DNA of 64,000 nt from Punica granatum (GCF_007655135.1 NC_045133.1:21487845-21551844); one strand, 5' to 3'; shown: positions 23,301 to 37,048, counted from the first letter of the stretch. Numbers and translations are program-made. Notes: a model not told the origin generated them from the sequence alone.

Positions 23301-24831
23301 TCCAGCTACGGTCAATTTTTTTCGACCGAATAACTTTCAACGCTTCAAAAGCTTCAAAAGAATTCAAGGAAAAGGCACAAGCCGTAAGATCGGACCATCT
23401 GCAGTTGGTACTACTGATCCAGTACAAAATTATCTTAGATTTGGTCGAACCTAATTAGCATTGACCTTGATGGACTGATGTCGACCCAACAACATGGAAT
23501 CTTGATCATGGGATTTCCAATAAGTCATGTTACTGAGGGCAGGAGAGATCGACCATTCAACACTGGGTTTAGATCCAGTTTTAGCGGAAGTTCGCGGTGC
23601 TGTGCATCGTCGAAGTCGCAATAATCATCATCGTCATGCCCAAAGTTCATGGCGCGTGCATGGTGCGACCTTTATGCACTTTTTGGCATGTGTTGTGTTT
23701 CGTCCAAGAAAGAAAAGGCCCTTTCGAAAGTGCATTCCTGATGATGTTTAGACCAGAGGGAGGCAAGATTACTCCGTGCACCGGGTGCATGCACCCTCCG
23801 ACAAGTCTCTCTTCTTTCGTACGAGGGGAGGCACATGGACCCGGACCAGGCAATCTTTTCCTCAGAGGGACTGAGGGAGATCAGACAATCTGCATATGGG
23901 CAGGCAAACCTCGGGCTCTCTCGTGGGTGGAATCTCATCGTACCCTTCGATATCTGACCGTATGATCTTGTAGGAACAAGATTGCTAACCAAGGATTCTT
24001 GGAGGTGTACTGATGAACTGACACGGTCCGTCGAAGGTTGATGTCCGGGACGGATACGATCAATAAAAACACGAAATCACGTGAAAATAAATTGTGTTAA
24101 GAATCTGTATACGGAGGTTATCAATCTAGGATTTCCGAGAAAAGTCATTTATGGCGCGGAAACCGATTAATGATATTCATTTATCGAAGCCCGGCAAGTT
24201 GATATCGACCCGCCAGGTTGTTGTTGAGGTTTACTTGCTCCAAATAGCTTTTGCTTTGCGAGGCGCAAAAGTCTACTTTCATAAAGTTCATGTCCCTAAT
24301 TGTAGGAGACGACCTACTATTGGTAATCAATATGAAGTTCCACGTCAAATTTCTGCCAATGTATGGATTTTCACCAAGAATATACTCAAATAAGAGAGAA
24401 ATAACCCGAGGATAGCTCGAAACAATCGCATGCGGGGATAAGAGGAGTCCATCGAAGGTACATATCATTTTGTGATAGACACCCGTCTCAATATTTGCTT
24501 ATTGGCCGTTGTTTGTATGGAGCCCAACCGACTCTATATTCAACCCCTCAATATATCCCGAACACTTGAGTAAGCTCTATTGGCTTCTAAGAAGTGAGTA
24601 TAGCGCGGTGACATAAGCTCTTATTTATTGATCTAAATATCACAGATTTAATACATAGTAGGACTACTCATATCCCTTTATTGGTTATTTAGAATTTTTT
24701 TTTCATTATTTTAGGTTTCGGACCTCCTTTGTAAAAAAAAAAAAAAAAAAAACCATTGGCCTCCGCTCTCTACAAATCTCTCCTCTCTTCTCTTCCATAG
24801 TCAGATCTCTCTCTCACTTTGCTATAGAGAC
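20311..24831. other. Intergenic, including a GC-rich island, no gene supported
   Basis: The 21650-21900 stretch is GC-rich and open in two opposing frames (81 and 67 codons), but neither resembles a family. The 23520-23990 stretch is also GC-richer, with a perfect 14-bp palindrome GGGTGCATGCACCC at 23783-23796 carrying a CATGCA core. A run of about 19 A's precedes the pyrimidine-rich leader of the BAHD gene near 24732-24751. Confidence 0.4.
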
Positions 24832-27800
24832 ATGAAAACGCCTCTTCCTCCTCAGCCTTCCCCCGAGCTCCCGGACTGCTCCTACACTGCCCCGTCGTCC
24901 CTGATCCGGCCATCCTCCCCGACCCCGACCGGCACCCTCTACCTCTCCAACCTCGACGACCAGCACTTCCTCCGGTTCTCCATCAAGTACCTCTACCTCT
25001 TCGAGACATCCGTCCCTTCCGACACCTTAAAGCGCTCCCTCTCAAGAGTTCTCATCGACTACTACCCGCTTGCTGGGCGGCTCAGGACAAGCTGCCCTGG
25101 AGATGACAGGAAGCTCGAGGTGGACTGCAATGGGGAGGGGGCCTTGTTCGCGGAGGCCTCCATGGATTTGACTGCCGAGGAGGTGCTGGGGCTCGCCCGG
25201 AGGCCGAACAGGTCCTGGAGGAAGCTCTTGTATAGGGTGGAAGGCCAGAGCTTCTTGAATGTCCCTCCCCTTGTTGTCCAGGTAAGCCTCAGTTCGTTGC
25301 CAGCTTCATTATTCAATGCTCTCGTCGACAATGCTTTCCGACGATATAAACCTGCCCAACTTTCCGACTAAAGTTCAGTTAATATATAAACCTTTACCGA
25401 TATTCAAGTGAGAATTAGTTTTAATTAATAGGCTGATCGCCGAAAAATAATACAAACTTGATCGAAGGAAGATGGATAAAAAGGCAAGGGAATCTGTCAA
25501 TCAGAGCACGTGGCGCCAGCGTGGTTCGATCATTTTCAGTTTGATGAAGTATACATGTTACGTACAGCGGGTTCATCAGAAGGGTGGGCCTTGAAAGGTC
25601 GACAGCTTAACCTTGGCCCTCTTCTAGTTCTTGTTTCTCGGATTTTAGCGCCAGTTGCGAGAAACTCTAGGGCCCATGAGCTGAACCGTTCACGAATCTC
25701 TCCGAACCGTTTGATCAGAGTGGAGCTTATCATTTAACAGCTAATGCGGTTGTTGCGAGAATAATAGGATCAATGCAAGTGCACGTTATCGAACAAGTAA
25801 TATAGAGTGAATAAGAGTATTGTCCTTGAGATCTAGACCACATTAAGTATCAAAACCGTCATAATTAACTTTTATTCAGACGATCAATTTTTAACAAGTG
25901 GAATAAACTAAATCTTAAAACTAAACTTAAAGGATAAACACGAGTAAAATCGGTGGAGATGAATCAAGACAATCAATTTTCCCTAGTACCTTATACAGAG
26001 TCGATCATTCTCTCTCTATTCTATCAACTTCATAAATTACTAACCTCGAATTTTATTATTTTTCTACCCCTCTTCCGAGCGCTGCAGAAACGTACTCTCT
26101 ATATTGAATTAACTACTCTATTCCAAGGCAATTAATAAGTAGGAACCCATGAATTATCAACCATAATTAGCTACCTAAGATGTTCAGGTATATTCTTATC
26201 CCTCACACAAATTGGTCGATTGTCCAACTCAAACTAAATTTAGGCTATCATATCTACGGGTTAATATAGAATCCTCTTCCGAGCTTATCTAGATTTTCAG
26301 ATCTAATTAATTGGTGATCAGGCAATTGACAACATTATGACCAGGATAGGATAAGCAATTCAATTGAAATCAATAGACATGGAGAAGAGAAATCACAATA
26401 CTATAGAAAAAAAAAACTATGTTTCATTGAAGCTCTAGATAAGGGAGTTTAGTTCATGATCGATAAAGTGACAATCCAAACATAAGAAATAAAACATCGA
26501 CATGGTATCGAGCATTGGTATCGAGCATAGATTAGAAACTAGAAGAGAAAAATTGTAGCTCGGTTTTCCAACTCGATCTACACCCGTCGTCTCCTTGAAA
26601 CTCTCTAGGTTGGTCGTGTCTCCGAGTCTTCAAAGTGCTGACCATACCTCTCAGCCTCTTACTTCTATATGAGTTGCAATCCCTTTGAAATCTCTCCCAA
26701 TCTACAAAATATGATTTCCTATTTTAAACTTCAAATTTCCAATCTAAGTCACTTAAATAGAATCTTGTATCCTCGGGGTATATTTCCTTTTGCTTCCTCC
26801 TCTAGGAATGCTTGGGACCCAACCTCAAGGGGTTCGGCCTAATGGTTAATGTGCACTCAAGTTTGCACCGAGATCTAGGTTCGAATCCCCTTGGGGTCAC
26901 CGGAGTGCCTTTGGTGTAATTACCCGTGGGCGAAGCCTGGACACCCCGAATTAGCAAAAAAAAAAAGGGAATGCTTGGTACCCATGAAAAAATAAAAAAG
27001 GAGAAGTTATGGTCGGATTAAATTGATCTGAAGGGCAGTAGCCCTTTATTTCCAGGGCTGGAGTTGTTGAGGTCAGTATATTTTGATCGCGCGTTGAATT
27101 GCTTTCGGTCATATCTTCTTCGTCCGAACCCTGATTGATGAACCATTTGAACCCTTGCGCTCCTAACTCGATGAGCTTTCAAAGCATAAATAATTTGTGC
27201 CAATTTGCTTGAGTTTGACCTGTTCAATGCACCAAAAACTTAGGGGCTGCAAAAACTCGATTAACAAACTAACTTCCAAAATCACCTAAAAACAAACTGA
27301 AAGTCACTTAATACTCTAAAATCCTACCAAAACATAAATGAATGCTAATTAAACTATAAACCTACTAAACTAACCTAAACTAGGGAATCTAACTCCAAAT
27401 AAACGCATAAAAGGTACCGAATAACTCTATTTTCATGAAGTTACACAGGCCCAAATGTAAGATTTGCTAGTCCTCGAGCAAATAGAGAAAGAAAACAAAA
27501 AACTAACAAAACAATCAACCAAACTTCTCTTGGCAAGCCTCAAATTAAATAAATGTGAATAATATCCTTAAAGTTCTCGGGAGTGATTGTACACCACCTA
27601 ATAGTCTCATTCTCTCATCACTCGACTCATGATTGAGAGTAATGCATTACCATCTTCCATAAATCTTGACAAGAAGTGCAGTTAAAATTTTCAAAATATT
27701 TTTATCAAGCTCACTTAAAACTACACTTAAAATCTCTTTCTTCAAAAGCATTTTAAAAGACCACACAATAAGAGCAAGAAATAAATCAAGTTATCCAAGA

Positions 27801-30619
27801 AAATGAACTTTCATAAACAAATCATCCTCACCAGCCCAAGAGTCTTAATATAATATCTCATTGAAAAGCCAAACATATCAATATAGTATACCCTCACTAA
27901 GAAATGTGTATGCACTCAACACTTAAGTGTTTAGGCTATATATTTACACTCAAATCAATACCATGAAAATTGCACTACCATAAGCTTGCTTTTTCATCAC
28001 AACTTCAGTACTCAAGTTATATGCAAACATGAATCAAAATGACTTTTAATGGGTTGTAATGTGGTTAATAATCTCAACCAACCATTTGATTGAAATATAA
28101 GAGAAAAGAAAGTGGCTGAAACCCATATAATCGAAATTCTGAGATAAAACCCATGATATAATAATTCTTTTCTCTTCACCCTCAAACAAAAAGGCATGAT
28201 CTCTTTATCTCTTTTACAAATAATGAATTTCAAATACTCGTCGCTCCCCAAAACCATTAATTCTCAACTTTGACTAACCATAAACCTCAAATCTCAAGTA
28301 TCGACTGCCTAATTCTTTCACATTTCATGACTTCCCTTCCATCTTTCTTTATTCTATTTTTTTTTTTACATTTTTCTTTCTTCTTTTCACATCTCTTTTT
28401 TAGAAAAGAGAAGTATTAAACAATAAACAACTTATAATTAGCACTCTTATTCAAATTTCTAATTCACTTTCATTCCAAAAATGAATACCATCACTCACCC
28501 CAAAAATCAATAGTTCATATATCTCATGGGTCATGAAGAAAGAAATATGAAAAGTATAAAGCTCAAAATGGCTCACTAAGAGATAAATATGAAATAGGTA
28601 AGCTTTTTAGCTCAAATTCAACCTAATTGCCTTCGTCTTTCTTCATAAATGCATATAAACGTAGTCTCAATAGGTATGGTATATAAAGCAAGTTCTAGAG
28701 TAACAATAAACATATAGTAACCCCGGTGAAAGAAAATATCGATTGATAAAATAATGCATCAACTCTGCAAGAAGGCTCAAAATCTCACCAAGGGAAATTT
28801 GATATACTATATTGACATGAATAGATTCTCAAATCAAAAATTGTATCAATAACAACTCAGGTGGTAAGTTGATATGCTTAATCGGTTCATAATCTTTTCA
28901 ACTAGATCTACTCCTACTCAAAATATGTAAGACTCTAAAAATAGTTTAGTTTAAGAAACCAAAAAAATTTTAAAATCTTTAATTTTTAATTTTTAAATTT
29001 TTTAAAAAATGGAAAAAAAACTTAAAATTTCATTAATGATGATGGTAAATGCAATCAAAGTCAAACTCAAGAAATCATCTAACCACAAGATACATATATA
29101 ATCATTAAAATCGTCGTTGAACAGAGACCAACTCATATTAATTTTCATTAATTCAAGCCAAGATAAAACTCTAACATAAATAACATAGAAACACCATAAA
29201 CTAAAAAAATCTTAAAACTGAAAACAAGAACCGAACTGCAAAAGTTATGGCCCTACAAGTTATGAGATTGTGTTCTTTCATGAACTAAGTGTCAGTTGCA
29301 TCTGTCTCCGAGTACCCATAATTAGTGCCTAAGTTGTAATGAACAAGGTCCCCCATTACCATGTAGTGGATCATCCTTTTGCCACTAGTAACTAATGGTA
29401 GTTCGGGATACACTATATATTGTCAATCGACAAGGCATTTCATGCAGAAGTTCATTTGAATAATCATAATTCATCTCCATTTTTTTTTTTTTTACATACA
29501 TGTGGAGACATGATTTTCGCAATTTCTCTATTATTATTTTTTTAAAATTTTTAATTTTGGTTTATATTTTGTGAAAATCGCATTCAGGCCACTAATCTCC
29601 GGTGCGGGGGAATGATCCTGTGCACCGCGATCTGCCACTGCCTGTGCGACGGCATCGGCTCATCGCAGTTCCTCCGCGCGTGGGCCCACCTTACTTCCAA
29701 GCCCCACGCAGATCTCACCCTCCAGCCAATACACAGCCGCCACGTGTTGAGACCCTGCGACCCTCCCAAGATCCAATCCGTCCACCCCCAGTACGCCAGA
29801 CATCCCAGCAGGCACAATGACGGAAATGCCCCCCCGGCGGACCTCCACCGGCAACTCCAGTGCCAGCCGCTCGTCCCGGTGTCCCTGACATTTACACCCT
29901 CGGACGTGGTCCAGCTCAAAAGACGGTGTGTGCGGTCTGTTAAGTGCACGACTTTTGAGGTGCTTGCAGCGCACACGTGGCGGTCCTGGGTGAGGTTGCT
30001 CGGGCTAGGGTCATCGGTCAACATCAAGCTCCTTTTCTCGGTCAACATCAGGCAGCGGCTCAGCCCGCAGCTTCAGCCAGGATTCTACGGCAACGGGTTT
30101 GTACTCGGGTGCGCTTGTACCACGGTAATGTCAGGGGACATATATAGTAGTTCTATTTTTTTGAATTATATTCGTGATCTCATATATATAGTAACGAGGT
30201 CTAACAAAAACGTATAGGTGAGCGATCTGGGCAATAATAATTTATCCAATGGAGTGAAACTAGTGCAGCAAGCGAAATCAGCAGTCACTGATGATCACGT
30301 AAAATCGATAATCGATCTGTTGGAGGACAAGACGGTCAGGACGGACATGAGCACATGTTTCGTGATCTCGCAATGGTCAAGGCTGGGGCTAGAGGACTTA
30401 GATTTTGGCACCGGGAAGCCTGTCCTCATGGGGCCCGTGATGAGCGATATATACTGCCTGTTCCTGCCTGTGTGCGGCTGCCCGGAGTCGGTAAGGGTGC
30501 TCGTGTCGGTGCCGGAGAGCATGGCGAAGAGATTTGAGTACTTAATGAGAGGCTTTGAAGTAGATGGAGGTGACGAGAGTGCAGGAGAGAATGGATCGGT
30601 AGATTTTGAAGATATGTAA
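24832..30619 (+). CDS. BAHD (HXXXD) acyltransferase, three exons
   Basis: Exons 24832-25281, 29588-30124 and 30218-30619, all phase 0 with GT-AG introns, give 462 residues, a normal BAHD length. BAHD enzymes move an acyl group from an acyl-CoA to an alcohol or amine, usually in the cytosol. The N-terminal part has SSLIRPSSPTPTGTLYLSNL and YYPLAGRL. The catalytic motif is HCLCDG (H167, D171). FYGNGFVLGCACTT lies at the end of exon 2. The second family motif, normally DFGWG, reads DFGTG (391-395). From memory the closest known group is Arabidopsis At1g27620 and related feruloyl/fatty-acyl transferases; the substrate cannot be told from sequence. Intron 1 is 4.3 kb because repeats lie in it. The ATG is set by the open frame after a CT-rich leader. 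Confidence 0.92.
25770..27500 (+). repeat. Dispersed retroelement-like repeat in BAHD intron 1
   Basis: Begins gtgcacgttatcgaacaagtaa and shares an ordered series of blocks with 40015-41140: agagtgaata, tttttattcagac, attgaagc(t/c)c, actctattttcatgaagttac and others. Beyond the shared part it continues with cctcgagcaaatagag, typical of long non-coding parts of plant Ty3/gypsy elements. No ORF with protein-family similarity is present, so the class is inferred from resemblance alone. A SINE interrupts it at 26822-26967. Confidence 0.6.
26822..26967 (+). mobile_element. tRNA-derived SINE with 17-bp target duplication
   Basis: The head ggttcggcctaatggttaat carries an A-box-like segment (about 26833-26848). 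A perfect B box GGTTCGAATCC lies at 26878-26888. A short unique body and a terminal A-run follow. Direct repeats GGAATGCTTGG(G/T)ACCCA flank it at 26805-26821 and 26968-26984, with one mismatch in 17. A box, B box, poly-A and target duplication together identify a SINE placed by LINE-type target-primed reverse transcription. The one mismatch suggests moderate age. Confidence 0.88.
27501..29587. other. Remainder of BAHD intron 1
   Basis: AT-rich intronic DNA, possibly a continuation of the retroelement-like repeat. No gene is seen. Confidence 0.5.
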
Positions 30620-30879
30620 ATTAACCTAACAAAACAAAAACTCCATCTAATTTGCTAACGCAGATTTGATATCCACACCTCCTTTTTTTTTTTTTTCACC
30701 CTGCAATCGTGTTTCTTTGTTTGCATTTCGTGCACATCTGATATTATAAATGAAGTCCCTTAATAATATAACGCGGTCTATCAACTGCACCCCTTTTCAT
30801 AAAGTTCATTGGTCCTTTGGATTCGATTCTTTTCCTTGAAGGGTCCTTGGTTGGTGTGTTCTTGAGCGTTTTTCTTTCT

Positions 30880-31070
30880 TTCTTACGATGGTCTCACTAT
30901 GTTTGGGAAAGTTCCAAAAAGGAAGGCCTGGACCATCGTTTCTCCTATGTGATAACATGGTCCATTTGGTTTGCTAGGAAGATAATGTTGTAATAGTTTG
31001 ATGATGGATCAACTAGTGGACATTGTGTTTCTGAGGTTTAGCTTGTTCGCGATGAGGATTTCATTTTGAT
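30880..31070 (+). pseudogene. Possible LINE ORF2 3'-end remnant
   Basis: In successive frames the strand reads GKVPKRKAWTIVSPM, then after a one- or two-base shift TWSIWFARK, then DDGSTSG, interrupted by stops. The W-S-I-W-x-A-R-N/K pattern is common near the C-terminus of plant non-LTR retrotransposon polyproteins. The call rests on this short similarity alone. Confidence 0.3.
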
Positions 31071-31454
31071 CAGTCATGAATTTGGTCTGATATATTGCTT
31101 TTCAGATAATAATCAACTCCGGAGAAAACTCAATCGACTGATTGTCCCGGTTGTGTACTCCTCCACAAGGCCGGCTTTCATGATCAATGATAGCTCCTCT
31201 TCGGGTAGATCGGGTCCCCCATCTACATTGGAGCAATGTGGCCGTTGGGAAAATTAAAGGGTGATTTTAGTTGTGCACGTTCTTCTTCTAGTAGGGACCG
31301 GGATTCACATCTTGTCATGCTTCTTACTGTTAGAAAGGCTTCAAATGCGCTCAAAGTATTTACTCAATCATTCATATGACCGCGTAGTTTTTTGCAAATT
31401 GAATTTTTAAATTTATATATTATATATAATGTTAGATTTTTTTTTGTGTACTCT

Positions 31455-31610
31455 ATTATTCGAAAGCCTAACAGGCATTGACTAATCTAGTTCGAGTCAA
31501 GTCGGTCTACTATAGATTAAATCTCTCACAGCATGGATTTTTTCCATTTGCAAAACTCAAATCGAGACTTTACTTAAGGGTAATAAGCGTCGAACTGCTT
31601 GAACCAACCC
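31455..31610 (-). repeat. SINE-like relic, reverse orientation
   Basis: The reverse complement holds aatccatgctgtgagagatt, agtagaccgacttgactcga and ttcgaataat, the same order of motifs as the forward copies at 33060 and 47680. Boundaries are uncertain. Confidence 0.35.
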
Positions 31611-31863
31611 ATATTTAGTTATAATGTTAGTCTTTTGTCATGAGGTTTCATTCAAGTTTTGAAGGTGCCTCATAATAATTATTTTTCTTAAATAAAAATG
31701 ATATGATAAACGTAATTTATACCATAAAAACGTTCAATCTTCTTCCAATTATGGCAAGTCTAGACTTAGAGGTTTCGAATTGCCTGTGTTGTCATATAGT
31801 TCATACTTTAATAGACATCTTCCTAATATTATTTTCATTTTTCTTCTTTTTTTATGAGCATGA

Positions 31864-32054
<191 letters not shown>

Positions 32055-32059
32055 GGGAT

Positions 32060-33055
32060 TTAGAAAAAAAATATGCTATATATTTAATTATAGACTTGAA
32101 GAGTCTTTCAATTTTGATTTGAGAATTTGCTAAAAAGGCTCCATGTTCTCATTGTAAGACTTTAAGGAGTCTATTTTAAATACCTATAATAGATGGATGC
32201 GTAACTAGTTTATACCATATAAATACAATCATTTTCAATGTTTTGACGTGAGTATTGAACATAAACTTTTTTTCTCATAAAAAAATTGGTCATAAACTTT
32301 GTTTTTTTTTTGGACATGAACTTTTATTTGTATAAAAAAAATAGAAACATCGTGAGGAGGATCAAGTCGATACTCGAGAAAAATTAGTATTATTCAACTA
32401 ATAAACTAAAAGCACTCTGTGATTTACAAAAAAAAAAAAAGATTATTAGGATTAGTTGGTAGTCATATCATCATAGTCCGGTCAGTTTTGATCGATGTAA
32501 CTATCTTCACACAGGACGACGCATCATCACAAGGGGGTAGATGGTGTTTGAGGGCATTGAATACGTTGTAATCGCATCATACCTCCCAACTCAATATGTT
32601 CCCACTATCATTCAATTGCGTTCAGAAAATATCGGGGCACGAGGTGCTCAACCACACAAGCAATTAGTGCGATTCACGATAATAAGCTCCTCGCATTTCT
32701 TTGATCCAACCCCAATTATGGCCGAAAATCGTCAAAAGTTCGTGGCTACCTAGCAAGTGGCACATAAATGGAAATTGTATTATTGTATCATACTATACAA
32801 AGTACACTGATAAGTTCGCAATTTGCAGAACTTTCTAATGTAATATATCCAGTAAAATGGTTGTATTGTGAGGTTTGATAGTCATCTTTCTTTCGTCAAG
32901 GCAATGCCTGCATGGGATTAAACAATTGCACGTACGTCTAGCAAGAGCACTCAATATGATAATATCTGTTCATTAAATTTGCCTAAGACAAATCAAACTT
33001 TGGAAGCACACAATGGATAGATATATATCCGTTACCTGATGCACATACTAACGTG
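32060..33055. other. Intergenic, no gene seen
   Basis: AT-rich with homopolymer runs. Only short ORFs without similarity. Confidence 0.4.
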
Positions 33056-33059
33056 GCTT

Positions 33060-33225
33060 GATCAGGTGTTTCGACACCTATTTTCATTAATCAAGGTCTC
33101 ATTTACGAATTTTGTGAATGAAAAAAAAAATCTACGATTAGAAAAGGTTTAACCCTTAGTGGACCAATCGGCTCAAATCTAAATTATAGGGACGCGATCA
33201 AGTTTCAGATATCAAATGGTATATA
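33060..33225 (+). repeat. SINE-like relic
   Basis: Begins gatcaggtgtttcgacacct, followed by gaatgaaaaaaaaaatctac, aacccttagtggaccaatcg and cagatatcaaatgg. It ends at a (TA)n tract (33229-33265). It shares layout with copies at 9873 and 47680. Confidence 0.45.
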
Positions 33226-33268
<43 letters not shown>

Positions 33269-33269
33269 C

Positions 33270-36200
33270 TGTGTATTTGGTTTGGCAGCCCTAGGAAAAC
33301 GATATACATGGAAACATGGTCGACGTCGAGACGACCTTGTGACCCTAGATAAATGTGACTAGCACAGCACTTCAATTCTATTTCACGTAATTTAACAGAT
33401 TTAGTTATATAATTATGAGAAATATAATTTAAATGGGGACATTAGAAAGTGGAAGATGCCATCAAGTAGGATCAACTCCTTCCAAAATAATTTGTAATTT
33501 AAAAAATATGAAATAAATAAAATCCCACTAGTACAGGTGACCATTGGAACAGACTTTATAGACCCACATGAAATGATATGTAATCTCGAGGAAATCAAGG
33601 ATTCCTAATCAAATACATTGCACCAAATTTTTCTTCGTGGTGCGGCTTTTTTGTTCCTTTTTGATATGGGCATCACTCTCTGTATCATGTCCTGTCAAAA
33701 ACACCTAACGAACAACTTTTCCCACGAGGTGGACGACAATTGATTTGAATTTATTATGTACAATGATGTTAAGAAAAATAATTAACTCGATGATTTGACA
33801 GGTTTTGATTCGTTTTCGGATGAAATATTTATTGACGCGGCCAAGTCGATACAAGCTGATTCGAATATTGAGTCTACCTTAAAATGAATTTTTATCTCAT
33901 CAAGATATTCTGTTTGTTATCAATTCATGTTGATTCTTACATAGTTCGTGGTATGCGACTGTGAGCCTTGCCTTGCAGAGGACTGATTTCTATATTTTGA
34001 AACCATATATTTAGATGAAAACTGAAATCGAAACTTCTCCTATTCTATATATGCAAACATATATATATATATTACAAGTTCAATGTAGAATGTCCATATA
34101 TTACCATCAATAATGGGCTGATCCAAGCAGCTTGACCAATTTTTATGCAAAATTGAGCCCAGGGCCGATAAAATTTCAGCCCAGACCATACCAGTCCGGT
34201 CCAGTTACAACTCACAAGCCTATAACCTCTTCGGTGCAGAGAAGTTGGATCGTTAACTCGGGTTTGGTCAATTATAAATCGGTTCACCAGAAATCGCATT
34301 AAAAACCAGTGAAATATTTAGGGGAAAAAAGCCACTTTTAATTCTTAACCTTTAGTATTATTATTATTATTTTTTCTGTTTTCATTCTAAACCTTTTTTT
34401 TCCTATTTCGTCCTCAGTTTTCCTCTGTAGTCTCGGTTTTAGTCCGGCTAATTTTCAATCAAATCTATTACGTTTCCTTTCTAGAAAAAAAAAATCTTTT
34501 TAAACAAATTATATTATTTTTACAAAAAATTTGAAAAAGGGGTGCAACTTATATTTAAAGAAAGGATAAATTACATATAAAATCACGTAACTTCTAATTT
34601 TTTTTCTAAATTTAGCACGTACTTTCAAATTTTTTTGGTAAAATCACAACGTGTAATTTTTACCCAAAATCGACATGCTTTCAATCGGCCGTCAATTTTT
34701 CCGTCAAGATGCTAAGGTGGCATACCGCATAATTAATTCTTTTAGAAAAATCATTAAGAATTAAAAAAATTTAAAAAAGATATGGTTATTAACACAAAGT
34801 ATTTGTATATTTTTCCATTAACATATTCATAAACTTTTGATAAATTTTACATCCTTTAAGATCCTTGGATATACTTAAAACATAATCTTATAAACTTCAC
34901 CTAAAACATCCCTGGCATTCACATCACAAACACATATCTATGTAAGCACATTCAATTGCTAATGAACTTGTACATAATACCGGACCATTGGAGTTATAAC
35001 AAACCTTTAGCCACGACCTTTCGAGGATGTAGCTACACATAAAAAAGAAACAGCATTCAAAATTATCAATGAAATTCAATGGCCAGCAAGTGTGGACTGT
35101 CGGACGCTCCCAATCTTATCATGTGTCGGTACCAGCTGTTTGTAACTTGACTGCACTTATATGTTATCGCTAGAGTGATATTACTCTTCTTGCTTTGACG
35201 TATAAGAGAATCGAGATACATAACCTCCATTCCAATGCATAGTCTCGGTTTAGTGCTATATTCGTAATTATGCCTGCCGAAAACACTACTCGTGCTATAT
35301 GCTTACATAATGTGGATGAACAGATAATTAACATACATGTAAAGCCCTAGAGATGTTAGGGCTAATTGGTACGGGATGAAAAGCAGAGAGAGGGACATGG
35401 ACACTATACGAAAAAAAGTGGAGGAGTTTTTGCTTTCATTGGATGGCTTTAAGAGAGCTTTGGGAAGGAATATATTCTTTGGCTGCAGATGCTCTGTCTT
35501 GTTCGGGCAAATCTCTCTCTTGCAATCAAATGCTATGCTTTGGCTTAGGCCTTGGTTTTTAGGGCTTTTTCTTTTGCCCCGTTTGGCGTTTCAACTCATA
35601 GGACATTTGAAATGAACATCATTGCTTAGGAAGCCATATGAAAGAAAAGATTCTTCAAGAACTTATGTACGAAGGAATACCTATAATCTGAATCACATAT
35701 ATATATATATATACATATATAGTCATGTGAGATGTTCCCTATTTAATTGTGTGTTGCCTTTACGGTTATATTGTCAGAAGATAAAGAATTATCGCCTACA
35801 TCGAATTTTCATTTGAAATATCGAGAACGTTCCCCTCCATTCTAATTTTCACTTGCTCTTATGAGTTATCACCACAAGGCTGCTTCAGGCATTGGGTAGA
35901 ACTTGCTATATAGTATAGTCCCAATCGATGTGGACCTTGATTATCTCACATCTTTATCGTTTGATCATGATAACAAGCTAATAATAGTAATTGCGGTGGT
36001 CAAGTGGTGAACCAGACAACGTCAGTATAACATCCGCAAATTCTTTACAATCTAGCTAGGATTACATAACCAATTGCAAGAGTGGCCTCGACAAGTTGGG
36101 ATGTTTGGACAAGAAAGCTACCTGTCTGAATCCGACCTCGATGATTCGTGCTCACTGAATTCTTCTCTGGTGTAGTTGAATCGGGGTTGGGTGTTGTTCA

Positions 36201-36286
36201 GGATATATATATCATTATTATATTGAAGAATAAAAACTCATGTCTTTCCACCATAAAAAAAAAATTTCTAACCTTTCCAGAAAGTG
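33270..36286. other. Intergenic, no gene seen
   Basis: AT-rich. The 34550-34740 part (ataaaatcacgtaac ... gtcaatttttccgtcaa) resembles one arm of a MITE-type repeat, but no partner arm was found. Confidence 0.4.
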
Positions 36287-36450
36287 TGGTGCGTAATAAT
36301 TATATATAACGGAAATCAAGTGACAAAATCACAACCCTCTAGAATATCATAATTTCTATCGGTTTTTAGAAATATTACAAAAATAAAAATTTTCAAGTAT
36401 TTTGTGATTTTATCACGTGAATTTTATTACATATAATCATTACACATTAA
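36287..36450. mobile_element. Small foldback MITE candidate
   Basis: The left arm (gtgcgtaataattatatataac ... caagtgacaaaatcacaa) pairs with the right arm (tgtgattttatcacgtga ... atataatcattacacat) over about 50 bp each side, with several mismatches. No target duplication is clear, so the ends are approximate. Confidence 0.5.
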
Positions 36451-37048
36451 GACTTTGCTCCTGTTATATATAAAAATCAATAGATTGAGTAACCTAACAC
36501 TTTTTTTAACTCATCTCACAACTCCTATTTTTTCTCTCCACTCTTACACTCTCTCTCACGTCCATTTTCACCAATACTGAAAATGAACCCCTTTTTATCT
36601 ATTAGTTAAATTATCATTGTTATTATTACTTATTCCTTTTGATTATATTTACAAAAAATCGTCACTTATTAGAGGTAAATTTATGTATTCTCTCAACAAA
36701 TTAACACAAATATTATTTATTAAATTATTCCGTACGTAATGCAGGTTGTATGTCTAGTAATTTACTTAACATAAACGAGAAACAATAAGGATGCATTCAT
36801 TCCTATATATATATATATATATATAATCTCTTAGTCCTTCTAGCTCTATGTAGACAATGTGAGGCGCTGCATTTTCTCTCGGTAAAAGTTGAAGGAGCAA
36901 ATTGTGCAAAATTTCTTTTTCTTTTTCTTTTTCCTGCTGATTTTGTAATCAATATATTGAAACTTCTTAGAGGCTTGTAATTTGAGATGACAACAGTATA
37001 TATAACTGTGATTCATAACCACACCGTGCTCTAGAATCACACACCATA

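Noticed and set aside
26831..26890. tRNA gene suggested by A and B boxes
   Set aside because: No cloverleaf can be formed, and the poly-A tail and target duplication show it is a SINE.
29588..30048. Long minus-strand ORFs across BAHD exon 2 (154 and 104 codons)
   Set aside because: GC-rich antisense shadows of the acyltransferase exon.
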